Below are positions 34,410 to 42,418 of a stretch of DNA of 46,531 bases, one piece after another. Made by a program: the position numbers and the translations under genes. How positions within the stretch are numbered: the first letter of the stretch is position 1; every line of letters begins with the position of its first letter. The notes beneath the pieces are model-generated. The model did not search any database. It was not told where the DNA came from and saw nothing but the letters and a program-made list of their open reading frames with translations. Location: positions 1 to 46,531 of the IMG/VR virus record IMGVR_UViG_3300033064_001379; one strand, 5' to 3'. This DNA is from a virus.

Positions 34410-35090
34410 CTATTTTAATTTATCTATATTCACGGGCTGGCAACAAAACGTCACGGCGACCACCCACGGGTTCAAGTCCCAGCCGTACCCGCGCTTGGCG
34501 TTTAGACCATCCCAAAGGAACATGAAAGCATCCCCCGCGCACACTTGCCCTTCAAAATCATCATCTTCGGTTCCGTTGAAATAGCGATCCTCTGTTATTT
34601 CACGATGGACACCGCCAGCACAATCAGCCCCGACGATAACATTTTGGTGCAGGATGCCTTCAGACAGCGCGTCAGCCTCTCTAATATCCTGCACCCGCTC
34701 AATCCTAACTTCGACAACGGTTAGGGTTAATCTCGATGCCCAGCGGGGCATGTGGATAGAGGGGCGCGGGTCTTGCTTTCCATCCGGCCAAACGTGCCGA
34801 GACGTTATCCCGTCTGCCACGTATTGAAGCATTCCGCCGCTGCGCGTGGTTGTCTCGCGCACCCAAAGCCTATCCCCAATGAGATAGGGCATTTTCTGAG
34901 TGAGGAGAAATTTTGGATCGTCTCGCCTCAAGCGGAATTGTGTCGGCCCCCCGGGCGCGGCATAGAGCCCGTCGAAATAAAACCCATTCCCAGCCGGTTG
35001 GAGCTTGATAATCCGTCGCGTTTGAAGCTTTCTGTCCTCAATAATCGCGCGGACCATGGGGCTGGAAAAAAGGATTGGTCGATCAACCAT
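34410..35090 (-). CDS. ASCH-domain-like phage protein
   Basis: The 226-aa protein has RPILFSSPMVRAIIEDRK, TRRIIKLQP, GDRLWVRE, PRWASRLTLTV and LWDGLNAKRGYGW, the hallmark blocks of a very common phage family containing an ASCH (RNA-binding-like) domain. Its role in phages is unproven. The start is the ATG at 35090 (AAGGGAAAA upstream). It is the last gene of the operon headed by tas. Confidence 0.8.
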   Translation of the reverse strand: MVDRPILFSSPMVRAIIEDRKLQTRRIIKLQPAGNGFYFDGLYAAPGGPTQFRLRRDDPKFLLTQKMPYLIGDRLWVRETTTRSGGMLQYVADGITSRHVWPDGKQDPRPSIHMPRWASRLTLTVVEVRIERVQDIREADALSEGILHQNVIVGADCAGGVHREITEDRYFNGTEDDDFEGQVCAGDAFMFLWDGLNAKRGYGWDLNPWVVAVTFCCQPVNIDKLK

Positions 35091-35091
35091 T

Positions 35092-35316
35092 TCATTTTCC
35101 CTTCCGCTGATCCAGCCGCAACAACCGCCGAACGTGATGAAGTCCCTCCGCAAACATTTCCTTCGTAGTCTCGGACCTTTTGGTTTTGTAAAAATTAACA
35201 GGCGTGTAATCGCCGGGGTCCAACTGCATTCCCCCCCAAGGCCACGTACTCCTGACGCCCTCTTTCAGACAGGCATTGCGCCGCGCGCCACGATAGGTGC
35301 TGCTATGTCTCGCCAT
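35092..35316 (-). CDS. Small basic hypothetical protein
   Basis: A 74-aa, strongly basic protein (MARHSSTYRGARRNACLK... RLLRLDQRKGK) that overlaps the preceding gene and ends 2 nt before the ASCH start. Basic character suggests nucleic-acid contact, but there is no motif. Confidence 0.6.
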   Translation of the reverse strand: MARHSSTYRGARRNACLKEGVRSTWPWGGMQLDPGDYTPVNFYKTKRSETTKEMFAEGLHHVRRLLRLDQRKGK

Positions 35317-35503
35317 TTTCCAATCCCCATTCAGATTTCAAATTCTGGTCAGCCGACCACTCGTGCCGCGCCTCTTTTGCGTTGTGGTTTTCGTTGCTTC
35401 TTTTATCAATGAACCGCCATGCTTCGGCATTTGTCGCAAAGGGTCCGAACGTCCATTCGCCGTCCTTCACAAACCATTCTCCGAGTTGCTTGACAGGTGT
35501 CAT
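35303..35503 (-). CDS. Small hypothetical protein
   Basis: A 66-aa protein starting at the ATG at 35503 (GAGGAAGAA upstream) with GEWFVKDGEWTFGPFATNAEA, a beta-hairpin-like pattern. The start overlaps the stop of the 36-aa frame upstream by ATGA. No family recognised. Confidence 0.6.
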   Translation of the reverse strand: MTPVKQLGEWFVKDGEWTFGPFATNAEAWRFIDKRSNENHNAKEARHEWSADQNLKSEWGLENGET

Positions 35504-35610
35504 TTCTTCCTCAAAAAACTCCGGTCGCGAAGGCATCGGCTATTCTTAGTCCCACCTAACTGGGCTACCCTCCACCGGATCTCCAACTCAAGGCTTTTTA
35601 TTCCAATCAT
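35500..35610 (-). CDS. Possible 36-aa basic protein downstream of tas
   Basis: A short frame, MIGIKSLELEIRWRVAQLGG then a basic tail, fills the gap between tas and the next gene and couples to it by ATGA. The ribosome site is weak (GGGG). It is supported mainly by packing. Confidence 0.4.
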   Translation of the reverse strand: MIGIKSLELEIRWRVAQLGGTKNSRCLRDRSFLRKK

Positions 35611-35632
35611 CGGAGCCCCGCCGCACTCCCAA

Positions 35633-36553
35633 CTATGCGGCTTTCTTGTGTTTCTTGCCGTGCTTGGCCTCGTTGTAAGGCGGCGCGACCACCAGACCTT
35701 CGAGCGGACGCCAAGCGTTATATAATGCAACAAGAAAACATTTGACCATGTAGCGTAAGGCCGCATTATGCCGTCGTCCCTTCGACCATTCCGGCGTCTT
35801 GCCGTCCTCGCGCAATCCCTGCTTCGACGGGTCCGTTTCGAGCCGGTGTTTGTAATCGTTGTAGATCGTGGAATATTTATTCTCCCCGGCCCGCAAAAAC
35901 GATGACGCGAGAACACCGATCAGCTTGGACTTGAGGAAAGGGTTGAACGTGATGCTGTTGCGCTTCTTGCGCTCGCCGTCGGCGGCATCATACTCGACTT
36001 CGATCTGGTGTTCCTTGCGCCGGGATCGCCCGCGTCCATCCTGAGCAACGTCCAGACCGGCATAGCGCCACAGGCTCGACGGATACTCGGCTTTGTGGAT
36101 ATCGAACTCGGAAAGGATGACACCGGCCATCGCGGGGCCGATCCCCTTCACGCCTTTCAGGAACTCGGTGTAGATCTCGAATTCCTCCAACACCTTACCC
36201 ATCCGGGCAAAGTGCGTGGATTCGGCGCGTTCGATCTCGGCATACTGGGCATACAGGCACAGTTCCGAGTATTCGGTGATGACTTCGAGGCCGTCGAACT
36301 TCGCAAACTGCCGGGGCGTCGGGATCTTGAATCCCTCGACAACGCCATCGGTGATGCGGGTATAGGCCAGACGCAGGACTTCCAAGATGTTCTTGGCTTC
36401 CTTGTCCAACTCCTCCTCGGACTGACCGGGGCCCTGCCCCAGCTTCGCCCGGAAGTTCGCGGCGATACGGTTGCCCATCTGGATCCGCAATTTTTGAAGA
36501 TCATAGGCGCTGCGAACGATGGTCCGCAGAACTTCACGCTTACTGTGACTCAT
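35633..36553 (-). CDS. Tas-like (Nop / IS110-C-terminal-like) protein without nuclease domain
   Basis: The 306-aa protein begins at the ATG at 36553 with AGGAAGG upstream. Residues about 5-130 are helical. Residues 133-150 (KGVKGIGPAMAGVILSEF) and 161-169 (LWRYAGLDV) are the helix-hairpin-helix and YAGLD signature of the IS110 transposase C-terminal domain. A basic loop (RGRSRRK, 174-180) follows, then the C-terminal helix (RRHNAALRYMVKCFLVALYN) and a Lys-rich tail. The DEDD RuvC-like N-terminal domain of IS110 transposases is absent, as are HNH motifs. The Nop domain of Tas proteins is structurally related to this IS110 region and binds box C/D-like guide RNAs. Two guide arrays nearby support a nuclease-less Tas, probably a programmable DNA binder. 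An automatic pipeline would call it a transposase. Confidence 0.85.
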   Translation of the reverse strand: MSHSKREVLRTIVRSAYDLQKLRIQMGNRIAANFRAKLGQGPGQSEEELDKEAKNILEVLRLAYTRITDGVVEGFKIPTPRQFAKFDGLEVITEYSELCLYAQYAEIERAESTHFARMGKVLEEFEIYTEFLKGVKGIGPAMAGVILSEFDIHKAEYPSSLWRYAGLDVAQDGRGRSRRKEHQIEVEYDAADGERKKRNSITFNPFLKSKLIGVLASSFLRAGENKYSTIYNDYKHRLETDPSKQGLREDGKTPEWSKGRRHNAALRYMVKCFLVALYNAWRPLEGLVVAPPYNEAKHGKKHKKAA

Positions 36554-36588
36554 GGATTTGATCCTTCCTATTAACATTGAACCTTGCC

Positions 36589-36616
36589 ATATTAACAGAA
36601 CGTCGCAGCAATGCAA
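36589..36616 (-). promoter_or_regulatory. tas promoter with shared operator
   Basis: On the minus strand TTGCAT (36616-36611), 16 nt, TAATAT (36594-36589) drives tas. The 18-bp motif CTGCGACGTTCTGTTAAT (36608-36591) covers the -10, so a bound protein would block it. The -35 hexamer is the same as for array 1 and the early operon. Confidence 0.65.
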
Positions 36617-36725
36617 ACTCTTTTTTTAGGGGTTTATCTTTACCCCAGAATGCCCCGTGCGGCGAAAATTTAGGGGGCAGGAGAGCCAAGTCGGTGTTTT
36701 TGGGTGGGGAAGTACCCCAAAACGC

Positions 36726-37673
36726 TTAAACGGGCTTAAAATCGCCCGGGGCTGGTTTTTCTCCCTCTTCCCCCGACATATGCCAAAGATACAAAGCTTG
36801 CTCAAATGGAGTCCGGTCTTTCCGATCAACCTCGCGGTGATCCTCCCCGGGCTCGACATCGTATTTGCCGTCAAAGATCTTCTCAAGGTTCTCGGGGTTC
36901 ATTATCCAATCAATCCCCATCCGGAAGTCTGATGTTTTGCCGGTCAGGAAGGGGGACATCGAAATCCTCAGGCACAGTTGTCGCCACTGGTCAAAATCGC
37001 CGTCGCAAAAATCATGGAAGGTGGTCGCTAATCGCGCTCTCCGTTTTATCGAAGTCTTCGTGATTTTATGAACCTTCGTATCCTGTAAAATCTCGTTCCA
37101 TATCCGAACCATTTCTTCCGACAAATCAGGAGCCCTTGGACCCTTTTTTCTCCCACTCGAATTTCCATGTTTTTCGGACATGGTATTTTCTTCTTTCTTA
37201 TCCTTGTTTTCTAAACCTTTCTTTAGTCTTGTCCCATTAAGTGTCCCATTAAGTGTCCCATCGCCCTCTAAATTTATTGTCCCATTATAATTTTCAAGGT
37301 TTTGGAAGGCATTGTATTTAATGACTTTTATCGTCGTTACAGGTGTCCCGTTTTTTTGATAGCTGAGTGTCCCATTAAGTGTCCCATTAAGTGTCCCACG
37401 ATGAATTGAGATCATCGCCTCATTTTCGAGCTTTTTTACGAACCTCTGGACGGTTGATTTTGACCATTTAAATTGATCCGCCATCCTCCTGATTGATGAA
37501 AAGAATTCCCCCCTATCTAAATTGATGGATCCGTATTTTGTTTCCACCTTGTGGGCTTTATATGCGGCCTGAGAAATCATCCACAGCCACGCCTCGCGTT
37601 CCGTAAATGCCTTGTCACGGAAAACGCGGTGCGTGAATACGCTGCGATCAATGATGATGTATCCGGACGCCAT
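36726..37673 (-). CDS. Replication initiator / helix-turn-helix replisome protein
   Basis: The 315-aa protein opens with a winged-helix domain (EAWLWMISQAAYKAHKVE; FSSIRRMADQFKWSKSTVQRF) typical of phage replication organiser proteins. A middle linker contains GTLNGTLNGTL-type repeats encoded by DNA iterons. The C-terminal domain (SEEMVRIWNEILQD; FLTGKTSDFRMGIDWIMNPEN) resembles the helicase-loading domain of lambda O/DnaD-type proteins. It ends where DnaB begins upstream in the same operon, fitting a loader/initiator. Confidence 0.75.
   Translation of the reverse strand: MASGYIIIDRSVFTHRVFRDKAFTEREAWLWMISQAAYKAHKVETKYGSINLDRGEFFSSIRRMADQFKWSKSTVQRFVKKLENEAMISIHRGTLNGTLNGTLSYQKNGTPVTTIKVIKYNAFQNLENYNGTINLEGDGTLNGTLNGTRLKKGLENKDKKEENTMSEKHGNSSGRKKGPRAPDLSEEMVRIWNEILQDTKVHKITKTSIKRRARLATTFHDFCDGDFDQWRQLCLRISMSPFLTGKTSDFRMGIDWIMNPENLEKIFDGKYDVEPGEDHREVDRKDRTPFEQALYLWHMSGEEGEKPAPGDFKPV
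37229..37402. repeat. Iteron array inside the initiator gene (candidate origin)
   Basis: A 12-bp iteron, GTGTCCCATTAA, occurs in tandem at 37229-37264 (three copies, outer ones slightly degenerate), singly at 37277-37288, partially at 37343, and in tandem again at 37367-37402 (three copies). The sequence between the clusters is AT-rich. This copies the lambda plan, with origin iterons within the initiator gene. Confidence 0.7.
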
Positions 37674-40313
37674 CTATTGCTTCCACATATCACCAAAGCG
37701 GACATGGGCTCCATCGAAGTGAAGCTTCACGGTCCCGGTTGGTCCCTGCCGCTGTTTGGCGACAATGAGTTCGGCTACGTTGGCGACTTCCGCCTTATGG
37801 CTCTCAAACCGTGAAAGGCGATCAGCGAAGGAATCCATTGTCTCGTTGGTTTTCTTTGTGGGGGGCTCCTCTCGGTCCATATAGTATTCTTCGCGATAGA
37901 CGAATATCACGAGATCAGCATCCTGTTCGATGGAGTTGTGGACGATAATACCGTTGGCAACGAAGTTGTGGGCGTCATCATCTACTTCTCTATCAAATAC
38001 CTCACCTATGCCCATTGGGGTGATGCTTTCCAAGCGATCCCACCAAATGGATGATGAGGTAAGCCAATCGAGATTAGTTTTACCCGCATCAATTTTTCCA
38101 AGAAATTTACTCAGGTCACTTTGGCTTATCCGTTTTTTTTGATCCCGATAACCAAGGGCGTTTTGGCTGATACCATTCTGGCGAGAAATTTCTATGAGTC
38201 TTTTTGACACCCACACACCAAGCCTGTTTCCGTGGTTTGAACCCTTGGCCGAACAATCCATCTCTTCTAACTTGCGGCCCTTCTCGCCCGTTAAACGCAA
38301 TGTTTTTCTAAGACGGCTTAGGGTTGGGTTATCTTGCACTTGGACCGTGAATATGGTGTGGTGGTGTTCGTGTTTTTTCTTTTTGTTTTCATCAATGTAA
38401 GCAACAATTCCGAGGCGCAGAAAACACCACAAAACTTGGTGGGCTAAGATTTTACTGCTCGTTGCAAATTTAACAGCGCTCCGTTGCGTGGTAAACAGCG
38501 GCACACTTCCATCAGTGTCAATAAGACCGCCTAATATTTCTGCAACCGAGTGATTATCGGCTGATTTCATAAACCAATCAGGAATGTACTTGTCGAATGA
38601 CTTTCTTCCCCAAAGGTCGTTCTCCCTCAGCCAATCCTTGCAGGGGTTTCCCGCCGACGTTCTTACCGGACCTGCCGTAATATCGTATTGCCAGACAGCC
38701 GCGCTGTGATGGTGATGGGGTCTTGGGGTTAACCCAAAAATGCGCTCCGTTTCTCTAACAAAATCATTTGCCAAAAGCTTGTCTGAACAAATGAATGAAG
38801 GGGATGAGAGGCCCAACATCGACCCATTCCCAAGCATCCAACCAATCCAACGGGCCTCTGAAATCCTCGTAGCCTTGGGGGGTTCCGGTATCTTTGCGGC
38901 CAAGGCTACGGCATGGTCACGGGTTATATTTTCAGCGGGAACCCAACCACGGTCAGTCAGAATAGGATGGTCCATAGTGCAATCAATAAACCGCCCCGTT
39001 TGAAGAGCAACCCTGATCAGTTTGCTCGGTCTTTTTACAAGATTTTTGGAATCTGCCATGACGACCACACTATCCTTGTTCAATACACTCACTAATTTAC
39101 GTGAGTTATCATTGTATTGAACACCCCTAGGCGTTGTCAATAATGTTGTCTCGCAAGACAGACACCCAGATTCCCTCAGATCAGACAATAGCGGTCGCTT
39201 GTTGTCACGTTGCTCGACGGCCCGCGAAAGCTGGGACAAAAGGATGACCTGAATATCCAACTCTTTCGCTAGGTTTTTCAGTTCCCGTGTGATCTCCGAT
39301 ATTTCTAATGTCCGCTGTCCCTTGTACCGGCTTTCCGCCTGTAGAAGCTGCAGATAATCAATGACAACGAGATCAAGCCCTATTGTCTTCTGCAAGCGCC
39401 GTGCGCGTGTCCGGATGTTTGAGACGGTCAGGGATGTTGAATCGTCAACCCGGATAAGGGAGTTTTTAAGCGCCCCTGTAGCCTCCATAAGGCCACCCCA
39501 TTCGACCGTTCCTATATCCCCGTCACGTAGTCGGGTAAGGCTTATGGATGATTGGTTGGCGATCAGACGATAGGCCAACTGTTTCTTGGTCATTTCGAGA
39601 CTGAACACCGCCGCGATCTTGCCCGCTTTTGTTATGTTCTGAGCGATGTTGACGGCAAGGGCTGTCTTTCCCATGGAGGGACGGCCAGCGACGACGGTCA
39701 GGATTCCCTTTTCCAAACCAGCGATCAGCTTGTCCAGATCATGGAAGCCCGTGGATAGACCAACAGTTTTTGTTTCGGATTTGAATTTGTCTTCGATCTC
39801 GGAGATTGCCTCATCAACAGCATCGTCAACCTCGGACAGTTCGCCGCGCTCGTCTTCCTTCAATAAAGAGAGAACCTGTTTTTCAAGCCAATCAACATCA
39901 TTGGCCGCATCTTTCTCAGGATCCGAGTCGTAGCACCGCTCAACCAGTTCCTCACCGAAGTCGATGATCTGGCGGCGCAGATACAGATCCTTGATGACCT
40001 TGGCATATTCGAGGGCGTTGAGCCGACCGACGGCAGAGCCCGCCAACTCCATCAGATATTTTGCGCCACCAACCTCCTCAAGAGCGTCCTGAGTTTCAAA
40101 GAATTCCCGTAATGTGACGGGATCTGCAGTCCGCCCTTTTTTTATAAGGCTCTCACAGGCTTGGTAAATCAGGCCGTTGGGACCGTAGGCGAAGCTCTCA
40201 GGCGATATTAGCTCCGGCAGATCATCCATCAATGCGTTGCGGACGAACAGCGCCCCCAGAAGCGCCTTCTCGGCCTCGACGTTGGCTGGGGGATTCTGGA
40301 GATCAAAGGACAT
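37674..40313 (-). CDS. dnaB: Replicative helicase DnaB with intein
   Basis: The extein matches DnaB: an N-terminal domain starting NPPANVEAEKALLGALF, Walker A GRPSMGKTALAV, FSLEMTKKQL, DLVVIDYLQLL and VILLSQLSRAVEQR, then after the intein SIEQDADLVIFVYREE. Spliced length is about 470 aa, standard. It unwinds the phage fork. GGAGGG precedes the ATG at 40313, 6 nt before it. Confidence 0.9.
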   Translation of the reverse strand: MSFDLQNPPANVEAEKALLGALFVRNALMDDLPELISPESFAYGPNGLIYQACESLIKKGRTADPVTLREFFETQDALEEVGGAKYLMELAGSAVGRLNALEYAKVIKDLYLRRQIIDFGEELVERCYDSDPEKDAANDVDWLEKQVLSLLKEDERGELSEVDDAVDEAISEIEDKFKSETKTVGLSTGFHDLDKLIAGLEKGILTVVAGRPSMGKTALAVNIAQNITKAGKIAAVFSLEMTKKQLAYRLIANQSSISLTRLRDGDIGTVEWGGLMEATGALKNSLIRVDDSTSLTVSNIRTRARRLQKTIGLDLVVIDYLQLLQAESRYKGQRTLEISEITRELKNLAKELDIQVILLSQLSRAVEQRDNKRPLLSDLRESGCLSCETTLLTTPRGVQYNDNSRKLVSVLNKDSVVVMADSKNLVKRPSKLIRVALQTGRFIDCTMDHPILTDRGWVPAENITRDHAVALAAKIPEPPKATRISEARWIGWMLGNGSMLGLSSPSFICSDKLLANDFVRETERIFGLTPRPHHHHSAAVWQYDITAGPVRTSAGNPCKDWLRENDLWGRKSFDKYIPDWFMKSADNHSVAEILGGLIDTDGSVPLFTTQRSAVKFATSSKILAHQVLWCFLRLGIVAYIDENKKKKHEHHHTIFTVQVQDNPTLSRLRKTLRLTGEKGRKLEEMDCSAKGSNHGNRLGVWVSKRLIEISRQNGISQNALGYRDQKKRISQSDLSKFLGKIDAGKTNLDWLTSSSIWWDRLESITPMGIGEVFDREVDDDAHNFVANGIIVHNSIEQDADLVIFVYREEYYMDREEPPTKKTNETMDSFADRLSRFESHKAEVANVAELIVAKQRQGPTGTVKLHFDGAHVRFGDMWKQ
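37935..39164 (-). mobile_element. Class 1 intein with LAGLIDADG endonuclease in DnaB
   Basis: The element is 410 aa, starts with Cys (CLSCETTLLTT) after LRESG and ends VVHN before Ser, so standard Cys1/Asn-terminal splicing. Block B has the TMDHPILT motif. Endonuclease helices WIGWMLGNG and ILGGLIDTDG are intact. The site, just before SIEQDADLV, is a known DnaB insertion position. Confidence 0.9.
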
Positions 40314-40887
40314 CACCATCCCTCCGGAAATCCTTGGAGTTCAGCCAGCTAATCGTTGTTGATTCCGTCCGGTGTCTCTCCCAGACAAACCAGCCGTGAT
40401 AGGTTTTGCCGCTGGGCCGTTTGCCGGTCCAGTTCCGGGGATACATGATCAGACGATTGGAAAACAGGTGAACACGGGTTGGCGGATTATCCTTAAAGAA
40501 GTTTTTATATCTCCGCTGTCCGCACAGCCACTCAACCCGCAAGAGGAAAGCCGCCTTCACCGGACCAAGGGAGAGGGCGTGTTCGATGATCTTTTCCGCA
40601 ATCTTATAAGGCGGGTTAGTGATGATGTTTGGAAACTCGACACCCCCTGTATTTAAGAAATCCCATCCCCCAAGAACATCGTATTTTGGGAGACCAAGAG
40701 GATCCCCGAATAGGGTTGATGCAAAAACATCCTTGGCATACCCGCAGCCACGCAGGGTGTCGGCCATCTCTCCACCACCCGCACACGGCTCCCAAATTTC
40801 TCCTCCAAAAGCCTCAACTGATAAAAGCGCCCTCGTCGCCTCCCTTGGTGTCACGTAGTCGTCATCTTCCGGCCTCGTGTGCGTCAT
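40303..40887 (-). CDS. DNA adenine-methylase-like protein
   Basis: This protein (194 aa from the ATG at 40887, GGGAGAGG upstream) has EPCAGGGEMADTL (SAM-binding motif I) and ITNPPYKIAE (motif IV, NPPY), typical of N6-adenine methylases. It may protect phage DNA from host restriction. The recognition site is unknown. It overlaps the RuvC-like gene and DnaB. Confidence 0.75.
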   Translation of the reverse strand: MTHTRPEDDDYVTPREATRALLSVEAFGGEIWEPCAGGGEMADTLRGCGYAKDVFASTLFGDPLGLPKYDVLGGWDFLNTGGVEFPNIITNPPYKIAEKIIEHALSLGPVKAAFLLRVEWLCGQRRYKNFFKDNPPTRVHLFSNRLIMYPRNWTGKRPSGKTYHGWFVWERHRTESTTISWLNSKDFRRDGDVL

Positions 40888-41377
40888 CGTCCTCTCCCCT
40901 AATCGTAATAAGACCCCAAGACAGGATCCCGAGAGCGTCAGCCTCGTTATCGTCCTTGGGGTTAAACCCCTGTTCAAGGGCCCATCGCTTGGATCTCTTC
41001 TTCCCCTCGGCGGACTTGTACCGCCCGTACCCGAGAATAAGCTTATGCCACGAAGACCTCGACACCTCCTTGCGCCTCACATTATGGGCATAACCCATGG
41101 CGTGCGAGACAAGGACGAGAGCCTTCACAACATCGCTAAACCCAGTTCTGCCGGGGAATGAGCCCAAGGGGCGTTCAATGACGAAATCCGTTACCTGATA
41201 GGTAACGATCATGTCACATATCCACTTTTCAAAAGTGAATACGAGCTTGCCAAAGTCTTCCTTCATCAACCCCGAAAGGTCATACACGCCGGAAGTTATG
41301 ACATCTCCGCTCTTGACCGCCCAGCCCGTTTTGCTGGAAATATCAAGAGCCAGCATTACCTTCTGTGCGGATTGCAT
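40862..41377 (-). CDS. RuvC-like Holliday junction resolvase
   Basis: The 171-aa protein has the three acidic RuvC-fold motifs: LALDISSKTGWA at the N-terminus, DFVIERP, and DDNEADALGIL near the C-terminus. Size fits phage RuvC-type resolvases, which trim branched DNA before packaging. GGGAG lies before the ATG at 41377. Confidence 0.75.
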   Translation of the reverse strand: MQSAQKVMLALDISSKTGWAVKSGDVITSGVYDLSGLMKEDFGKLVFTFEKWICDMIVTYQVTDFVIERPLGSFPGRTGFSDVVKALVLVSHAMGYAHNVRRKEVSRSSWHKLILGYGRYKSAEGKKRSKRWALEQGFNPKDDNEADALGILSWGLITIRGEDDDAHEAGR

Positions 41378-41873
41378 CTGGATCTCCCACGCTACGCATC
41401 GCGTCTGCCAATTCGGCCTGTCCCTCGGTCCAACCTTCGGCCCAAGCCTCGAAAAGCTCGGCCATCATCGGATCAATGGGATTGTCGGTTTCGTTTTCGC
41501 CGGCAACGCCAGATGCAAGGCCCAACTCCCGCGCTTCGTCAATCGTGACTAGGGGTTGTTCGGGGGGTTGTTCGGCTTCGTTGACGGCGCGCGGACTGAT
41601 CATGTCGGATTGCGACCAGATCCCGAGAATGTGGCAGTATTGCTCCAAGGCCCGCATGAAGTCTTGGGCATCCAGCGAAGTCTTCTTTTTCAAAGCCATC
41701 GCCTTCTTGAAGGCTTCCACATGGATATCGGCGTCCTTCACCAAATCCATGATGTCATTCATATGCTCGGATGCAGATGTCTTGTCCGCATCGGCAAGAG
41801 AATATTGGTGAGCGAGATCTTTGATCCTCTGGGAATCAACCCCGCCCATCACCGTCGTTTTCTTATCAGCCAT
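41343..41873 (-). CDS. Hypothetical DNA-metabolism-associated protein
   Basis: A 176-aa protein with a helical N-terminal half (DIMDLVKDADIHVEAFKKAM followed by ALKKK) that vaguely recalls GapR/DUF2312, and an acidic C-terminal half (MMAELFEAWAEGW). The GapR similarity is weak. AGAGG precedes the ATG. It lies upstream of the resolvase and shares its operon. Confidence 0.5.
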   Translation of the reverse strand: MADKKTTVMGGVDSQRIKDLAHQYSLADADKTSASEHMNDIMDLVKDADIHVEAFKKAMALKKKTSLDAQDFMRALEQYCHILGIWSQSDMISPRAVNEAEQPPEQPLVTIDEARELGLASGVAGENETDNPIDPMMAELFEAWAEGWTEGQAELADAMRSVGDPDAIRTEGNAGS

Positions 41874-41964
41874 GATTAACCTCTAAAAAAGGTGGGGCCG
41901 CTTTCAGGAGAGGATTTGAAAGCAGCCCCGAGTTTCAACAGGGAGGTTTATTCTTGATTTTGGT

Positions 41965-42034
41965 TGCGGGGGTCGGATTTGAACCGACGGCCTCGTGGTT
42001 ATGAGCCACGCTATCTACCACTGATATACCCCGC
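41965..42034 (-). tRNA. tRNA-Met (CAT anticodon), short acceptor
   Basis: On the minus strand the segment folds as a cloverleaf: acceptor GCGGGG/CCCCGC, D arm TATC-AGTGGTA-GATA, anticodon arm CGTGG-CTCATAA-CCACG, T arm GTCGG-TTCAAAT-CCGAC, discriminator A. The acceptor stem is 6 bp rather than 7, giving 70 nt. CAT means Met, or Ile if the C is modified to lysidine. No CCA is encoded. Confidence 0.85.
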
Positions 42035-42116
42035 GTCATGTCCTCTCCAAACACGAATAGGCGGACGCCCTGTGGTCAGGCTCATAAAGGCGCACAGAGC
42101 GTTAAGGGTATTACCC

Positions 42117-42362
42117 CTATCCTCCGCCTAACTTTTTCCGTTCAGCAATGTCGGCCATTGTTTTCAGGTTAATTCCCCTATACCCGCGTTTCTTGGCGGC
42201 GGAGATCACCCTGTTCCACCACTCGGGATTAATCCAATCCCGGTAGCCCCAAGCCCGAGCCGTCGCATGTTTGGTTTCACAGTCCTCACCCAACATCTTT
42301 GAGGAGGGCCAACAGGCGACGATCTCACTAAACGTCTGAAATTCGTAAATAATCTGTCCCAT
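42117..42362 (-). CDS. Small HTH transcription regulator (carph-isopro type)
   Basis: The 81-aa protein contains a Cro/CI-like helix-turn-helix (IVACWPSSKMLGEDCETKH then ATARAWGYRDWINPEWW and AAKKRGY), the pattern of the small phage regulators with the carph-isopro domain. It lies in a divergent arrangement with the recombination operon, as a repressor should. Its promoter, TTGACA-17-TTATCA, places transcription start at or next to the ATG, so the mRNA is probably leaderless; no ribosome site is visible. Confidence 0.7.
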   Translation of the reverse strand: MGQIIYEFQTFSEIVACWPSSKMLGEDCETKHATARAWGYRDWINPEWWNRVISAAKKRGYRGINLKTMADIAERKKLGGG

Positions 42363-42370
42363 GGCCGGGA

Positions 42371-42399
42371 TGATAACCAGCGGTCGCAGTAAATGTCAA
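42371..42399 (-). promoter_or_regulatory. Promoter of the HTH regulator, leaderless, with operator
   Basis: Minus strand TTGACA (42399-42394), 17 nt, TTATCA (42376-42371), followed after 8 nt by the ATG. The shared motif CTGCGACCGCTGGTTATC (42389-42372) covers the -10, suggesting self-regulation. Confidence 0.75.
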
Positions 42400-42418
42400 G
42401 GGGGTTTGTTGCAGCCTG

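Noticed and set aside
35633-36616. IS110-family insertion sequence
   Set aside because: No DEDD catalytic domain. The longer frame back to 36616 starts on a TTG that is part of the -35 box, so it is not the start.
36626-36886. 86-codon minus-strand frame after the initiator gene
   Set aside because: Overlaps the end of the initiator in another frame, has no ribosome site, and reads into a hairpin-rich spacer.
42059-42127. Second tRNA-like element closed by AGGCGGA/TCCGCCT
   Set aside because: Length fits, but there is no TTC loop or proper anticodon arm on either strand, and one arm overlaps the end of the regulator gene.
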